Position numbers and translations under genes: made by a program. The notes under the pieces are model-generated. The model was given only the letters and a program-made list of their open reading frames with translations. It was not told where the DNA came from and did no database searches. This document shows, piece after piece, positions 25,285 through 34,435 of a stretch of DNA of 64,000 nucleotides. Every line of letters starts with the position of its first letter. Position 1 is the first letter of the stretch. Source of the DNA: Oceanobacillus neutriphilus (GTDB lineage: Bacteria; Bacillota; Bacilli; Bacillales; Amphibacillaceae); contig NZ_BMLW01000009.1 of NCBI RefSeq assembly GCF_014645515.1, positions 48,431 through 112,430 on the forward strand. Reading direction: 5' to 3'.

Positions 25285-25832
25285 GGCTTACTAATCTCCG
25301 AAATTATTTTAGCCATTTCATCTGTTGATTCCTTCATCCCGTTTTCCAACCAGTATTCAATTACTGTTATACTTCCGCTGATAGAATAGATTGTCATGTA
25401 CTTTGCTGCTGTTTCGCTCATTTTGTGTTCTGGTCCGTTAAAGTCGTTCATAATATGAGTTTGTGCGGCAAACATGACTTTATATGTGAATCTTTTATTG
25501 CCATGTTCACTGAAAAGAATCCGGAAATGTTCATGACGGCTGTATACATATTCGAGCAGGTACTTTAACATCGCCAGCGCTTCTTTTTCCTGCGTGTAAT
25601 CATATTGAAGCAATGCCTGATTCAACTCATCGATAATTTCATCTTCAATATGGGTCATTAAATCATATTGATCTGCATAATGACTGTAAAAGGTAGAACG
25701 GTTAATATCAGCATGCTCACAAATTTCTTTAATAGTAATGGAGGAAACAGGTTTTTCTTTTAAAAGCTCCATCAGGCTATTTTTAAGAGCCATTCTTGTA
25801 TAACGTTTTCTTCGGTCTATTTTTTGTACCAA
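25278..25832 (-). CDS. TetR/AcrR-family regulator, probably of the MMPL exporter
   Basis: The 184-residue protein has an N-terminal helix-turn-helix of the TetR type: SSITIKEICEHADINRSTFYSHY near residues 34-56. A ligand-binding helical C-terminal domain follows. It faces the MMPL exporter gene across 168 bases that contain a plausible promoter for the exporter, a classic arrangement for a repressor of a drug or lipid pump. A ribosome site is modest (AAGGAG about 12 bases upstream). The ligand is unknown. Confidence 0.85.
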   Translation of the reverse strand: MVQKIDRRKRYTRMALKNSLMELLKEKPVSSITIKEICEHADINRSTFYSHYADQYDLMTHIEDEIIDELNQALLQYDYTQEKEALAMLKYLLEYVYSRHEHFRILFSEHGNKRFTYKVMFAAQTHIMNDFNGPEHKMSETAAKYMTIYSISGSITVIEYWLENGMKESTDEMAKIISEISKPC

Positions 25833-25933
25833 GTTTAATTAACTCCTTTATGAACAAAATATGAAATTTTGCTTTTTATCCAACAGATGATGGATTTTTG
25901 TTGTGGAACGTACATTTTTTAAGCAACTGTTTG

Positions 25934-25962
25934 TTGTATAACTGACAGTGTGTCTTTATAAT
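25934..25962 (+). promoter_or_regulatory. Putative promoter of the MMPL operon
   Basis: TTGTAT and TATAAT are 17 bases apart, 39 bases before the start of the exporter gene. An ACTGACAGT near-palindrome between the two boxes could be where the divergent TetR protein binds. Confidence 0.5.
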
Positions 25963-26000
25963 ATTAAATTATATGGATGAAATCAACAAGATAATGGGGA

Positions 26001-28079
26001 ATGACAGTGGCAAATATAATTATTCGTTTTAAAAAGACAATCGTCATCTTTTTTACGGTCCTTACTATCTGTTCTTTGGCCGGGATTCTGTTTGTGGATG
26101 TGAATTATAATATGCAGGATTACCTGCCGGATGAAGCAGAATCTACTCAGGCTTTAGAAGTGATGGAGGAGGAATTCGCCGGGGGTATTCCGAATGCAAG
26201 AGTAATGGTGGAGGATGTCTCCATTCAAGAGGCAATAGAGTATAAAGAAGCTCTGGAAGCAGTAGACGGTGTGACAGAGGTTCTATGGCTGGATGATGTG
26301 GTAGATATCCGGACGCCGATTGAAGCAGCAGATACGGATACTGTTGAGGCATATTATAAAGAAGAAAAGGCGCTTTTCTCAGTTACCATAGCCAGTGGTA
26401 GAGAAGTCGAGGCAACAAATGAAATTTATAATTTAATTGGTGAGGAGAATGCAATTTCTGGAGAGGCAGTAAATACAGCGACACAGCAGGAAATGACAGG
26501 AAAAGAAAGCATGTACGCTGCCGTGCTTTTAATTCCGATTATTGTCATTATTCTTATCCTTTCTACAAGCTCATGGATGGAGCCGGTCTTTTTCCTGACT
26601 GCAATCGGTGTTTCGGTTCTGATTAACTTAGGGACAAATGTATTCATCGGTGAAATTTCATTTGTGACGCAATCGGTCGCCCCTATATTGCAGCTTGCTG
26701 TTTCTCTGGATTATGCGATATTTCTGCTGCACAGCTTTCAGGATTACCGGAATAAAGAATATCAGCCTGGAGAGGCAATGAAAAAGGCCATTAAAGAATC
26801 GTGGCCGGTCATCAGTTCAAGTGCTATGACGACTATATTCGGATTCATGGCTCTTATGTTCATGAATTTTGAAATAGGCTCTGATCTCGGGCTAAATCTG
26901 GTTAAGGGAATTATTTTAAGCTTTATCAGCGTTATTGTTTTTCTGCCTGCATTTACGCTGTTATTTTATCACTGGATTGATAAGACGCAGCACCGGGTCT
27001 TTGTCCCGACAAGATTTACTGGAGCAGGGAAAAAATTATTAAAATTAAGGCTTCCAGTTTTAATTCTGGTTCTCTTATTAATTATACCAAGCTTTCTGGC
27101 GCAAAACAGTACGTCGTTTACTTATGGTATGGGAGAACAGCCGGAAGATTCCAGGCTGGGCGCAGATATTCAGCAAATTGAAAATGTCTTTGGTGAATCC
27201 ACTTCGATTGTGCTGCTTGTTCCTAATAATGATATTGGTAAAGAGGAAGAGATGACGCAAGTGCTGGAGAATGTGAACTATGTGTCGTCTGTTACAAGCT
27301 ACGCCACCATGGTAGGAACTGCAATTCCGCAGGACTTTTTGGAAGATGATGCGACAGAGCAATTTCTTTCGGAAAATTACAGCCGGATTATTATTAATAC
27401 AGAGGCTGGAACAGAGGGAGAACTTCCTTTTGCAATTGTAGAAGGTGTCAGGGACATTGCTGCGTCGTATTATGGAGACGATGCTTTAACATCGGGGGAA
27501 AGTGTATCCTTGTATGATATGAGAGATATTGTTTCCAAAGATAATCAGCTTGTAAATATTTTAACAATTATTGGTGTAGGAGTTGTATTATTAGTTAATT
27601 TCAAGTCAATTTCCTTCCCGGTTATTCTGCTGCTGGTTATTCAGGCCGCAGTTTGGATTAACCTGGCGATTCCTTATTTTACAGGGACGCCACTTGTATT
27701 CATTGGTTATTTGATTGTCAGTACTGTACAGCTGGCAGCAACCGTGGATTATGCGATTTTATTGACGGAGACTTATAAAAATTATCGCCGCTATATGCCA
27801 AAATGGAAAGCGATGAGAAAAACATTGGATGATAAAATTTTCTCCATAGCGGTCTCTGTATCCATTTTATCCAGCGTCGGATTTATTCTATGGATGACAT
27901 CATCCAATCCAATTGTAGGCTCTATTGGTCTTCTGCTTGGGAGAGGGGCATTACTGGCGTTTATTCTTGTTATCACATTATTGCCGGCATTGCTGGTTTA
28001 TAGTGATACATTACTTCAAAAAACATCATTACGTTTGAAGTTTGATAAGGAGGAAGAACAACATGAGAAGGACAATTAA
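26001..28079 (+). CDS. MMPL/RND-family membrane exporter
   Basis: The 692-residue protein has the tandem RND layout: one N-terminal helix, an extracytoplasmic domain (about residues 40-160), a five-to-six helix block, and then a repeat of this order. The sterol-sensing-type helix bundle appears in each half (LQLAVSLDYAIFLLHSFQDY and VQLAATVDYAILLTETYKNY). These repeats carry the Asp-Tyr pair thought to handle protons. MMPL proteins export lipids, siderophores or drugs. It overlaps the next gene by 17 bases, so the products probably work together. The substrate is unknown. Confidence 0.88.
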   Translation: MTVANIIIRFKKTIVIFFTVLTICSLAGILFVDVNYNMQDYLPDEAESTQALEVMEEEFAGGIPNARVMVEDVSIQEAIEYKEALEAVDGVTEVLWLDDVVDIRTPIEAADTDTVEAYYKEEKALFSVTIASGREVEATNEIYNLIGEENAISGEAVNTATQQEMTGKESMYAAVLLIPIIVIILILSTSSWMEPVFFLTAIGVSVLINLGTNVFIGEISFVTQSVAPILQLAVSLDYAIFLLHSFQDYRNKEYQPGEAMKKAIKESWPVISSSAMTTIFGFMALMFMNFEIGSDLGLNLVKGIILSFISVIVFLPAFTLLFYHWIDKTQHRVFVPTRFTGAGKKLLKLRLPVLILVLLLIIPSFLAQNSTSFTYGMGEQPEDSRLGADIQQIENVFGESTSIVLLVPNNDIGKEEEMTQVLENVNYVSSVTSYATMVGTAIPQDFLEDDATEQFLSENYSRIIINTEAGTEGELPFAIVEGVRDIAASYYGDDALTSGESVSLYDMRDIVSKDNQLVNILTIIGVGVVLLVNFKSISFPVILLLVIQAAVWINLAIPYFTGTPLVFIGYLIVSTVQLAATVDYAILLTETYKNYRRYMPKWKAMRKTLDDKIFSIAVSVSILSSVGFILWMTSSNPIVGSIGLLLGRGALLAFILVITLLPALLVYSDTLLQKTSLRLKFDKEEEQHEKDN

Positions 28080-29871
28080 ATGGCTCTGGCTCGCGTTGGC
28101 TTTATTCTTTATTCCTTTTTTAAATACAGCTGTTTTGGCTGCGTCATCAGAGGAGAAGAATGAAGAGGGAGAAATTAAGGAAAAGAACGAGGTTATTTAT
28201 GCGAATTTAGAGACGGGCGGAGCATTAGAAAATATATACGTTGTGAATGCATTTGAATTGAATAAAACAGGAATGATTGAAGACTTTGGAAACTATGAAT
28301 CTGTCAAGAACTTAACAGATACCAGTGAAATCAAACAGGACGGGGACACTGTCCGTATGGAAGCGACGGCAGATAATTTTTATTATCAAGGAAACATTTC
28401 CAAAGAACTGCCCTGGAAATTTACAATTGAATATTATTTGGATGGGGAAAAAGTAGACCCGAAAACAGTTATTGGTGAATCTGGTCAAGTAGAGATAGAA
28501 ATAAAGGTAGAAGAGAATGGAGATACAGGGGCTGACTTCTTTGATAACTACATGCTGCAAATATCCCAGCCGCTGAATACGGATCACTTTTATAATATTG
28601 AAGCAGAGAACGCAACCCTTGCAAATGCAGGAAAAAATAAGCAGATTGCATTTACGGTGATGCCGGGTGAGGAGGAGACGTTGACGATTCATGCAGATAC
28701 AGATCAATTTGAGCTGGACGGAATGGAAATATCTGCTCTGCCATCATCTGTCTCTGTAGATGGTCCAGATACCGATGCACTTACAGAGGAGTTTCAAAGC
28801 TTAACAGATGCCATTGGTGAAATTGATCAGGGTGTTGGTGAGCTTGGAGATGGTATCCGGGCATTTTCAGGAGGATTAACAGATTTGGAGAATGGCTCTT
28901 CCCAATTCCAAAATGGTTTAAATGAGTTAAACAATTCCAGCGCTGAATTAACAGGTGCATCGGCAGAAATTAATAATGCCTTTCAGAGAATACAGGAAGA
29001 AGTCGGTCAGATTACCGGAATTGACGGAGTAGATCAGCTGAGCAGTATGACAGAAGCTGCTTCAGATATGGCTGCGGGAATGGAAACATTAGCGGATGAA
29101 ATAGATACTTTGACGACAGGCTATGGGGATGCGAAGGAAGCATTGAGAACAGCAATGGATCAAATACCGGAAGCAACCTTAACGGAAGAAGATTTCCAGG
29201 CTTTATACGATAGTGAGATAGATTCAGAGATTATCGACGAGCTGGCAGGAACGTATGAAGCTGCACAAAGTGCTTTAGCTGTCTATAATGAATCTGCAGA
29301 ATCGTTTGAGGCGGTCGAGCCGGCATTATCTGAATTTCAAAACTCTGCCAGTGAAATTTCCGGTTCAATCCGAAGTTTCGCAGATGAGATAGAACAATCT
29401 GTCGGTCAAATAGATATTGATGAGGGATTGGATGAATTTATAACAAGCGTGAATACCATGGCAGATAATTATAATCAGTTCCACGAAGGACTGATAGGTT
29501 ATACAAATGGTGTAGATGAGCTCAGCACATCTTATTCAGATATTCATAACGGAATCAGTGAATCAGCAACAGGCAGCAATGAACTTGCTTCCGGAGCAGA
29601 TGAATTGCAGAGCGGAACCAGTCAGCTGTATGATGCCACGCAAAATATTCCTGATGAAATGCAGGAGGAAATTGACAAAATGATATCTCAGTACGATAAG
29701 TCAGATTATGATCCGGTGTCTTTCGTTTCTGAAGAGAATGATGAAAAGACAAACTCTGTTCAGTTTGTTATTCAAACGGATAGTATTCAGCCAGAAGAAG
29801 CTACAGAAGAAGCAGAAGAGGAAGAAGAAAGCAAAGGATTTTGGGATAGGTTAATAGATTTGTTCAATTAG
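28063..29871 (+). CDS. Secreted coiled-coil partner of the MMPL exporter (YhgE/Pip-like)
   Basis: The 602-residue product starts with a signal peptide ending near FLNTAVLAASS. An N-terminal beta-rich domain (about residues 30-220) precedes a long helical region (230-560) with repeated 'GAGELGDGI..FSGGLTDLENGSSQF.NGL..L' periodicity, like that of YhgE/Pip phage-infection-type proteins. A short acidic tail ends in KGFWDRLIDLFN. No clear C-terminal membrane helix is present, so it may sit outside the membrane. The start overlaps the exporter stop by 17 bases, with AAGGAGG just upstream, so translation is coupled. A periplasmic-adaptor-like role on the outer face is inferred. Confidence 0.75.
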   Translation: MRRTIKWLWLALALFFIPFLNTAVLAASSEEKNEEGEIKEKNEVIYANLETGGALENIYVVNAFELNKTGMIEDFGNYESVKNLTDTSEIKQDGDTVRMEATADNFYYQGNISKELPWKFTIEYYLDGEKVDPKTVIGESGQVEIEIKVEENGDTGADFFDNYMLQISQPLNTDHFYNIEAENATLANAGKNKQIAFTVMPGEEETLTIHADTDQFELDGMEISALPSSVSVDGPDTDALTEEFQSLTDAIGEIDQGVGELGDGIRAFSGGLTDLENGSSQFQNGLNELNNSSAELTGASAEINNAFQRIQEEVGQITGIDGVDQLSSMTEAASDMAAGMETLADEIDTLTTGYGDAKEALRTAMDQIPEATLTEEDFQALYDSEIDSEIIDELAGTYEAAQSALAVYNESAESFEAVEPALSEFQNSASEISGSIRSFADEIEQSVGQIDIDEGLDEFITSVNTMADNYNQFHEGLIGYTNGVDELSTSYSDIHNGISESATGSNELASGADELQSGTSQLYDATQNIPDEMQEEIDKMISQYDKSDYDPVSFVSEENDEKTNSVQFVIQTDSIQPEEATEEAEEEEESKGFWDRLIDLFN

Positions 29872-29888
29872 GAATAAGATACAGGAAG

Positions 29889-29932
29889 AAGCGCAAACTC
29901 TATGTTTTAAAGCTGGAGTGTTGCGCTTTTTT
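29889..29932 (+). terminator. Terminator of the MMPL operon
   Basis: AAGCGCAAACTC pairs with GAGTGTTGCGCTT (one mismatch) and is followed by six T. Confidence 0.85.
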
Positions 29933-29981
29933 ATAATGTAATTGTAGTGTTAAGCGGCTGGAGAAACTTTTTTCGTTCTAA

Positions 29982-30761
29982 TTACAGCTCTTTGTAAGAA
30001 ATTAAATCAATATGCTTTTCGTTTAATTGCTCCTTGACACGATTATCCGTCAGCATAGCAACCTCCTGTGTCCGGGGAATCAGCAAAGAAGAATGATTTA
30101 AAATATAATCATCTAAATAGCCGGGATGAAAAATGAGCATATCCACGCCATCTTCGTGCAAATTATCAAGTAGTTTTTCCAACGTATGATAAGGATTATA
30201 ATCTGCCTGCATACTTTCCATCATCAGATATACCTTCGTATCATTTACCATAATAAAGGAATCATTATCAGTAAGATCATTTGGACTGGATCCTGTGGGT
30301 AATCCAGAATACGTTAATCCATGTGTCTTAGCAAAATGCTCTAATGCTTTAAAAAAGTTATTGCTTGCAATAGCATGACCCTCAAAATAATCCGGCTTCC
30401 TGCCGAATAAATCGATGAACTTATCATATTGTGCTTCAATCTCAATCAGTGCTTCTTCGAAGACAACAAAATCTTCTTTGGCAGTACGATATTCTTTGGA
30501 AGTTTTAAAATAACCATTTTCCATTACTAAAGACGGAATTTTTTCCGGATCTGCCAAAGGTCTGCCGGCGCAGATATTTGTATGCTGACCGAATGCAACA
30601 GACTCTTCCTTAATTAAATTGACTCCATGCTGTGTGGCAGGCATATTTACCATGATTCCGACACTGGAAATTAAACCATCCTTGACAGATTTTTCGATAC
30701 CGTAATTTACTGCTTCTGAATACCCTAAATCATCAGCTCTAAACAGTATTTTACTCTTCAT
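29982..30761 (-). CDS. ChbG/YdjC-family carbohydrate deacetylase
   Basis: The 259-residue protein has the YdjC-fold metal motif: FRADDLGYS at residues 7-15 supplies the Asp and Asp pair, GQHTNICAGRPL gives a His, and EGHAIASN near residue 118 supplies another ligand. FHPGYLDDYI is also characteristic. The family removes acetyl groups from chito-oligosaccharides or related amino sugars. I use the ATG at 30761; the longer frame from 30824 has an N-terminus unlike the family. The ribosome site is weak. It stands alone, ending near the MMPL terminator on the opposite strand. Confidence 0.85.
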   Translation of the reverse strand: MKSKILFRADDLGYSEAVNYGIEKSVKDGLISSVGIMVNMPATQHGVNLIKEESVAFGQHTNICAGRPLADPEKIPSLVMENGYFKTSKEYRTAKEDFVVFEEALIEIEAQYDKFIDLFGRKPDYFEGHAIASNNFFKALEHFAKTHGLTYSGLPTGSSPNDLTDNDSFIMVNDTKVYLMMESMQADYNPYHTLEKLLDNLHEDGVDMLIFHPGYLDDYILNHSSLLIPRTQEVAMLTDNRVKEQLNEKHIDLISYKEL

Positions 30762-30890
30762 AATGATCACTACCAATCTTTTTTTCAGTTCTTGTATCTC
30801 TAGTATATACGTTACGATAGCCATGACAACAAATCCAATTAAGCAGACGATATTTTATAACAAAATTAATAATAAAAATTAGAAATATCA

Positions 30891-30919
30891 TTACAAAAAT
30901 TCTAAAAAAACGTTATAAT
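30891..30919 (+). promoter_or_regulatory. Putative promoter ahead of dgrA
   Basis: TTACAA and TATAAT are 17 bases apart, placing the transcript start about 200 bases before the PilZ gene. The long leader (30925-31127) shows no riboswitch motif I recognise, including no c-di-GMP aptamer. The rest of the 366-base gap after the deacetylase start is plain A+T-rich sequence. Confidence 0.5.
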
Positions 30920-31127
30920 TAGGTAATAGTAGTCCTGTCTAAAGACCTATTTTTAAATATAGATCATAATAAATGATGACTTATTATTTATTTTTCGAGG
31001 AATTTTTTGTTGGATCTATAAAAAATACAGAAATTGGTTTTTATTAAGGCTTGAAATTTTTCAGAGAGAAACTACATAAAATGAATGGATGGACAATTAA
31101 GCATATGTAGAAAAGGGGTTAATTCTT

Positions 31128-31793
31128 ATGAATGAACAAACTTATACAGAATTTTGGACTGGTCAGATGCTGGAGATTATAACATCAGATAAAAAAACAT
31201 ATTTCACTCAGCTCATACGACATGAAACTGATTTGCTGATTCAAAGACCTGCAAATAAGCAAAACGTCCCAATGCTTATTGAAAATGACTTGGATGTTAC
31301 TGTTTATTTTCATGATGATCAAAAAGGACTGTGCAGTTTTTGCTCAAGAATAAATCGTCATGATAATGGGAAAATAATAATGACGAAACCGTCGAGGGAT
31401 TCAATAAAAGTAGTGCAAAGAAGGCAATTTTTCCGGGTGAAGGCAGCTGTAGAAATGACTTTGGTATTGCCTCCTGCTGAAGATTCAAATGAAGAAGAAG
31501 GGGAAAAGCTGAAAATTACTACCCATGATATCAGCGGAGGCGGGGCAGCTTTTCTTTCCGAGTCAAAAATATTGGAAGAAGGAGACGCGGTGAAAGGTAT
31601 ATTATACTTGAAGACAGATACTGAGCAGGGTAAAGTAGAATTTAATGGGAAAATTGTTAACGTTATGAAACAGCATAATCAATTTTACAAAACTGCATTA
31701 CAGTTTATCGATATGAGAGAGGGAGCAAGATCAAAGATTGTAAAGTTCTGTATCGTTAAGCAAATTGAATTTCGTAATAAAGTCAAGGAATAG
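31128..31793 (+). CDS. dgrA: PilZ-domain c-di-GMP effector (DgrA/YpfA-like flagellar brake)
   Basis: The 221-residue protein has a YcgR-like N-terminal domain (residues 1-90) followed by a PilZ domain with both c-di-GMP binding signatures. These are R-x-x-x-R at Arg99-Arg103 in VQRRQFFRV, and DISGGG at 134-139. Size and domain order match DgrA (YpfA) of Bacillus subtilis, which binds c-di-GMP and slows flagellar rotation through the stator. AAAAGGGG precedes the ATG. No motility gene is adjacent. Confidence 0.88.
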   Translation: MNEQTYTEFWTGQMLEIITSDKKTYFTQLIRHETDLLIQRPANKQNVPMLIENDLDVTVYFHDDQKGLCSFCSRINRHDNGKIIMTKPSRDSIKVVQRRQFFRVKAAVEMTLVLPPAEDSNEEEGEKLKITTHDISGGGAAFLSESKILEEGDAVKGILYLKTDTEQGKVEFNGKIVNVMKQHNQFYKTALQFIDMREGARSKIVKFCIVKQIEFRNKVKE

Positions 31794-31914
31794 TCAGCAG
31801 ATTACAGAGTAATAAACAAAAAATTAGAATAGAAATATTAATTTTTTATATGAAAAGAAGGAATTTCTTAATTTTATGTCGAATATATAGCAAAGGATAT
31901 AAGGAGGTAGATTT

Positions 31915-32433
31915 ATGTCAGAAAAAGTTGGATCCATTAACCAAGACTTGCATGTGCATGTTGCGCAAAAAGAAGATATGAAGTCCATACTCCGGCTGTT
32001 AAAAGGTGTTACAACATGGTTAAAGAAAAGTCGTTTAAAACAGTGGGAGTTCCTTGATCAGGATGAGGAAGATCCAGAAGTAAGGCAGTCTATTGAAGAC
32101 GGGTCTACCTTTGTTGTTAAAGAAGGAGACGAGATTATTGCTACATTTACGTTAAATGAAATGCAGACTCCTTGGGATAAGAATATCTGGGGGCAATCCA
32201 GCGAGGATGCCTTTTATATGCATCGCCTGTCCGTAGATCATGATCATATTGGACGGGGCCTCGGAAAACCGATTGTCGAATGGATGGAAGCTTATACAAA
32301 AACGCAGGGAATGCGCCGGATTCGGTTAGACTGTGTAGAAAGCAATAAAAAGCTTAATCAAATTTATAGAGGTTTTGGCTACGATTATAAAGGAACCAAT
32401 CATGACCATTGCAGATATGAGAAAATTTTATAA
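31915..32433 (+). CDS. GNAT N-acetyltransferase
   Basis: The 172-residue protein has the GNAT core: an N-terminal strand and helix (VHVAQKEDMKSILRLL), beta-4 FYMHRLSVD, the acetyl-CoA loop HDHIGRGLGKPIVEWM, and beta-5 to beta-7 ending with LNQIYRGFGYDYKGT. AAGGAGG precedes the ATG. The acceptor is unknown. The central part is rich in Trp and acidic residues (TPWDKNIWGQSSED), a pattern seen in bacillar acetyltransferases that act on small amines, but that is only suggestive. Confidence 0.85.
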   Translation: MSEKVGSINQDLHVHVAQKEDMKSILRLLKGVTTWLKKSRLKQWEFLDQDEEDPEVRQSIEDGSTFVVKEGDEIIATFTLNEMQTPWDKNIWGQSSEDAFYMHRLSVDHDHIGRGLGKPIVEWMEAYTKTQGMRRIRLDCVESNKKLNQIYRGFGYDYKGTNHDHCRYEKIL

Positions 32434-32693
32434 TTTACGATAGCTGCTCTTTATCCTCTATATCATCTTCTTCTGTGATTCGATTTAAATTATCTTCAAA
32501 AAGAATGTTTCAAAATATTTATTCTGACGGTATACCTTATCGCACTTTAAGTTTGAATAAGGTTGCTGTCAGGAACTACATAGTTTTATCAATATCAAGC
32601 ATGTTTTCAATAGATATGCTTTTTTACGTTTTTAAAGGGGCTATTTGCACAGAATTTTAGCATAGCACTTTATGCTGGAGAGGAAGTTAAGCA

Positions 32694-33440
32694 ATGAAAC
32701 AAAATAAATACGATGATAATCATTTTTTTCAGGCATATTCAGAAATGGACAGATCTAAGAAAGGGCTGGAAGCAGCCGGAGAGTGGCATATTTTAAAAGA
32801 AATGCTGCCAGACTTCAAAGGGAAAAATGTTTTAGATTTAGGCTGCGGATTTGGCTGGCACAGCCGCTATGCCAGAGAACAGGGGGCAGAATCTGTAACA
32901 GGAACTGATATATCTGAACGGATGCTCACGCATGCAAAAGAACTGACCAATGATTCCGGTATTACGTATCTGCATCAGGCTATCGAGGATATGGATTTCC
33001 CCGAAGCATCCATGGATATTGTTATCAGCTCACTTGCGTTTCATTATATTGAATCATTTGATAGTGTTTGTGAAAAGGTATATACGATTTTAAAACCAGG
33101 TGGAAGTTTTGTCTTTTCTGTAGAGCATCCTATTTTTACAGCAAGAAAAGAGCAGGACTGGATTTATGATAAAACTGATAACGAGCCTTTGTATTGGCCA
33201 GTGGATAATTATCAGATAGAAGGAAAACGGGAAGCATCCTTTTTAAATGAAACGGTGACAAAATATCATCGTACTGTGTCTACGTTTATGCATGGTTTAA
33301 TACAATCTGGATTTGAGATTTTGCAAGTGGAAGAATCCGCGCCTTCTGAGGAGATGCTTAAAAAGATACCTGAAATGAAGCATGAATTGCGCAGACCGAT
33401 GTTTTTAATGGTTGCGGCAGAGAAGAAGGAGAAAAGCTAG
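32694..33440 (+). CDS. SAM-dependent methyltransferase, class I
   Basis: The 248-residue protein has the Rossmann SAM-binding motif I VLDLGCGFGWHSRYA (about residues 46-60), motif II Asp in TGTDISERML, and motif III ALSSLAFHYIESF-type acceptor region. These are typical of Methyltransf_11/25 proteins. The substrate is unknown. A GGAGAGGAAG site lies before the ATG. It stands downstream of the acetyltransferase, separated by about 260 bases in which I see only A+T-rich sequence. Confidence 0.85.
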   Translation: MKQNKYDDNHFFQAYSEMDRSKKGLEAAGEWHILKEMLPDFKGKNVLDLGCGFGWHSRYAREQGAESVTGTDISERMLTHAKELTNDSGITYLHQAIEDMDFPEASMDIVISSLAFHYIESFDSVCEKVYTILKPGGSFVFSVEHPIFTARKEQDWIYDKTDNEPLYWPVDNYQIEGKREASFLNETVTKYHRTVSTFMHGLIQSGFEILQVEESAPSEEMLKKIPEMKHELRRPMFLMVAAEKKEKS

Positions 33441-33557
33441 AAGGCACTTTTAGTTTTTACTTAACGACAAAATAAAAAAGAAGAAGTTATAAGAAGGCTC
33501 TGTTGGTAATGTTATTATATATAAATCTATCAAATAATAATGAATGACGGGTCTGCT

Positions 33558-33600
33558 ATAGGTCAATGCTTAGAATAATATCTTAGCATTGACCTATTTT
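33558..33600. terminator. Long hairpin after the methyltransferase gene
   Basis: ATAGGTCAATGCT and AGCATTGACCTAT form a 13-bp stem, extended inside by AGA with TCT, followed by TTTT. It may terminate the methyltransferase gene or be one end of a lost small element. Confidence 0.6.
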
Positions 33601-33728
33601 AATGCAGGGGAAATTAAGTGATCCTTTGAACAAGAGCTTTTCTATTTATAATGAGGGAATATATAGGTGTACTTTCTTAGTTATAGGCAGCCATAGCATT
33701 TTAAATTTCCAAAGTTTAAAAATAAGGA

Positions 33729-33757
33729 TTGACATTCTCAAAAATAGTATGTAAACT
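33729..33757 (+). promoter_or_regulatory. Promoter of the second S-box transcript
   Basis: TTGACA and TAAACT are separated by 17 bases, about 30 bases before the aptamer. Confidence 0.7.
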
Positions 33758-33785
33758 AATAAACACAATTAAACCACTCGGAATA

Positions 33786-33895
33786 ATATCTTATCTAGAG
33801 AGGCGGAGGGACTGGCCCGATGAAGCCTCGGCAACAGACTTACGCAAGTACTGTGCCAATTCCTGCAAGTGTTTAGCTTGATAGATAAGAAGAGT
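33786..33895 (+). ncRNA. SAM-I (S-box) riboswitch, second copy
   Basis: The same core as the first copy is present: AGAGAGGCGGAGGGACTGGCC, then GAAGCCTCGGCAACAG, then GTGCCAATTCCTGC, with CTTATCT and AGATAAG closing P1. The P1 3' side (ATAAGAAGAG, 33885-33894) can instead pair with CTTTTCTTAT at 33919-33928, followed by a loose T-rich stretch to about 33955, giving the expression platform. The terminator is less tidy than in the first copy. It lies 128 bases before yezD and about 480 bases before the sulfonate operon. Confidence 0.95.
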
Positions 33896-34082
33896 AAGTG
33901 AGCCTTGCTGTTTCAACCCTTTTCTTATTTAGAGGTGGGATTTTTGTTTTTTAATTGCTGATTGGGCTACCAAAGGCATGTATATTTAAGCTCATGATTT
34001 GAGAGATTTCGCAATGTGGAAAACAGAAGTTTAATGAATTTATTTATTTTTCATGACATTTCTTAAATAGGGGGGAGCTGGC

Positions 34083-34238
34083 TTGGTAAAAATTGATGAT
34101 GTAAAATTAGACCATATTTTAAACGCATTGAAAGAACTGGAATATGGTTCAGTAGTTATTACCGTGCATGACGGAAAAATTACGCAAATAGATACGACTG
34201 AGAAGAAGCGTTTTTCCTTAGTGAAAAACCGTTCTTAA
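34083..34238 (+). CDS. yezD: YezD-family small protein (DUF2292)
   Basis: The 51-residue product starts at a TTG preceded by GGGGGGAG. It reads MVKIDDVKLDHILNALKEL, then YGSVVITVHDGKITQIDTTEK, a good match to the YezD/DUF2292 family, which typically has 'L..I...L..L.YGSV.ITVHDG.I.QI..TEK.R'. The family is small, acidic-to-neutral and uncharacterised, and is often found near sulfur metabolism genes in bacilli. Placement directly behind an S-box supports a sulfur role. A terminator follows. Confidence 0.85.
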   Translation: MVKIDDVKLDHILNALKELEYGSVVITVHDGKITQIDTTEKKRFSLVKNRS

Positions 34239-34271
34239 AAAATGAATATTATGTATGCCCATTAGACAACT

Positions 34272-34325
34272 AAAGGCATCTTCCATTTCGATAATACATG
34301 TTATCGGATGAAAGATGTCTTTTTA
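34272..34325 (+). terminator. Terminator after yezD
   Basis: AGGCATCTT pairs with AAGATGTCT through a long interrupted stem containing CGATAA with TTATCG and a CATG loop, then TTTTTATTTTTTT. It separates yezD from the sulfonate operon, so the operon probably has its own promoter. None is obvious in 34326-34435 apart from a lone TATACT at 34390-34395. Confidence 0.75.
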
Positions 34326-34435
34326 TTTTTTTATAAAACTGTTTAAGGGTGTTCCTGAAAAAGCGCCATGAAGTCCAGGTTTCTAAAAATATACTAAATA
34401 CGGATATACGAAAATGAATGGAAAGGATGAAATAG

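Noticed and set aside
30920..31127. Possible c-di-GMP riboswitch in the dgrA leader
   Set aside because: The leader is long but has none of the conserved GEMM motifs, and pairing is only A+T-rich.
32437..32520. Short minus-strand frame ending EEDDIEDKEQLS
   Set aside because: Only about 24 codons are open and no start is present; it could be the tail of a lost gene but cannot be supported.
32475..32660. 61-residue plus-strand frame before the methyltransferase gene
   Set aside because: No ribosome site; the sequence is A+T-rich and without family resemblance.
33490..33520. GGCTCTGTTG sequence resembling an IS6-family terminal repeat
   Set aside because: The match is only ten bases, there is no partner end and no transposase remnant nearby.
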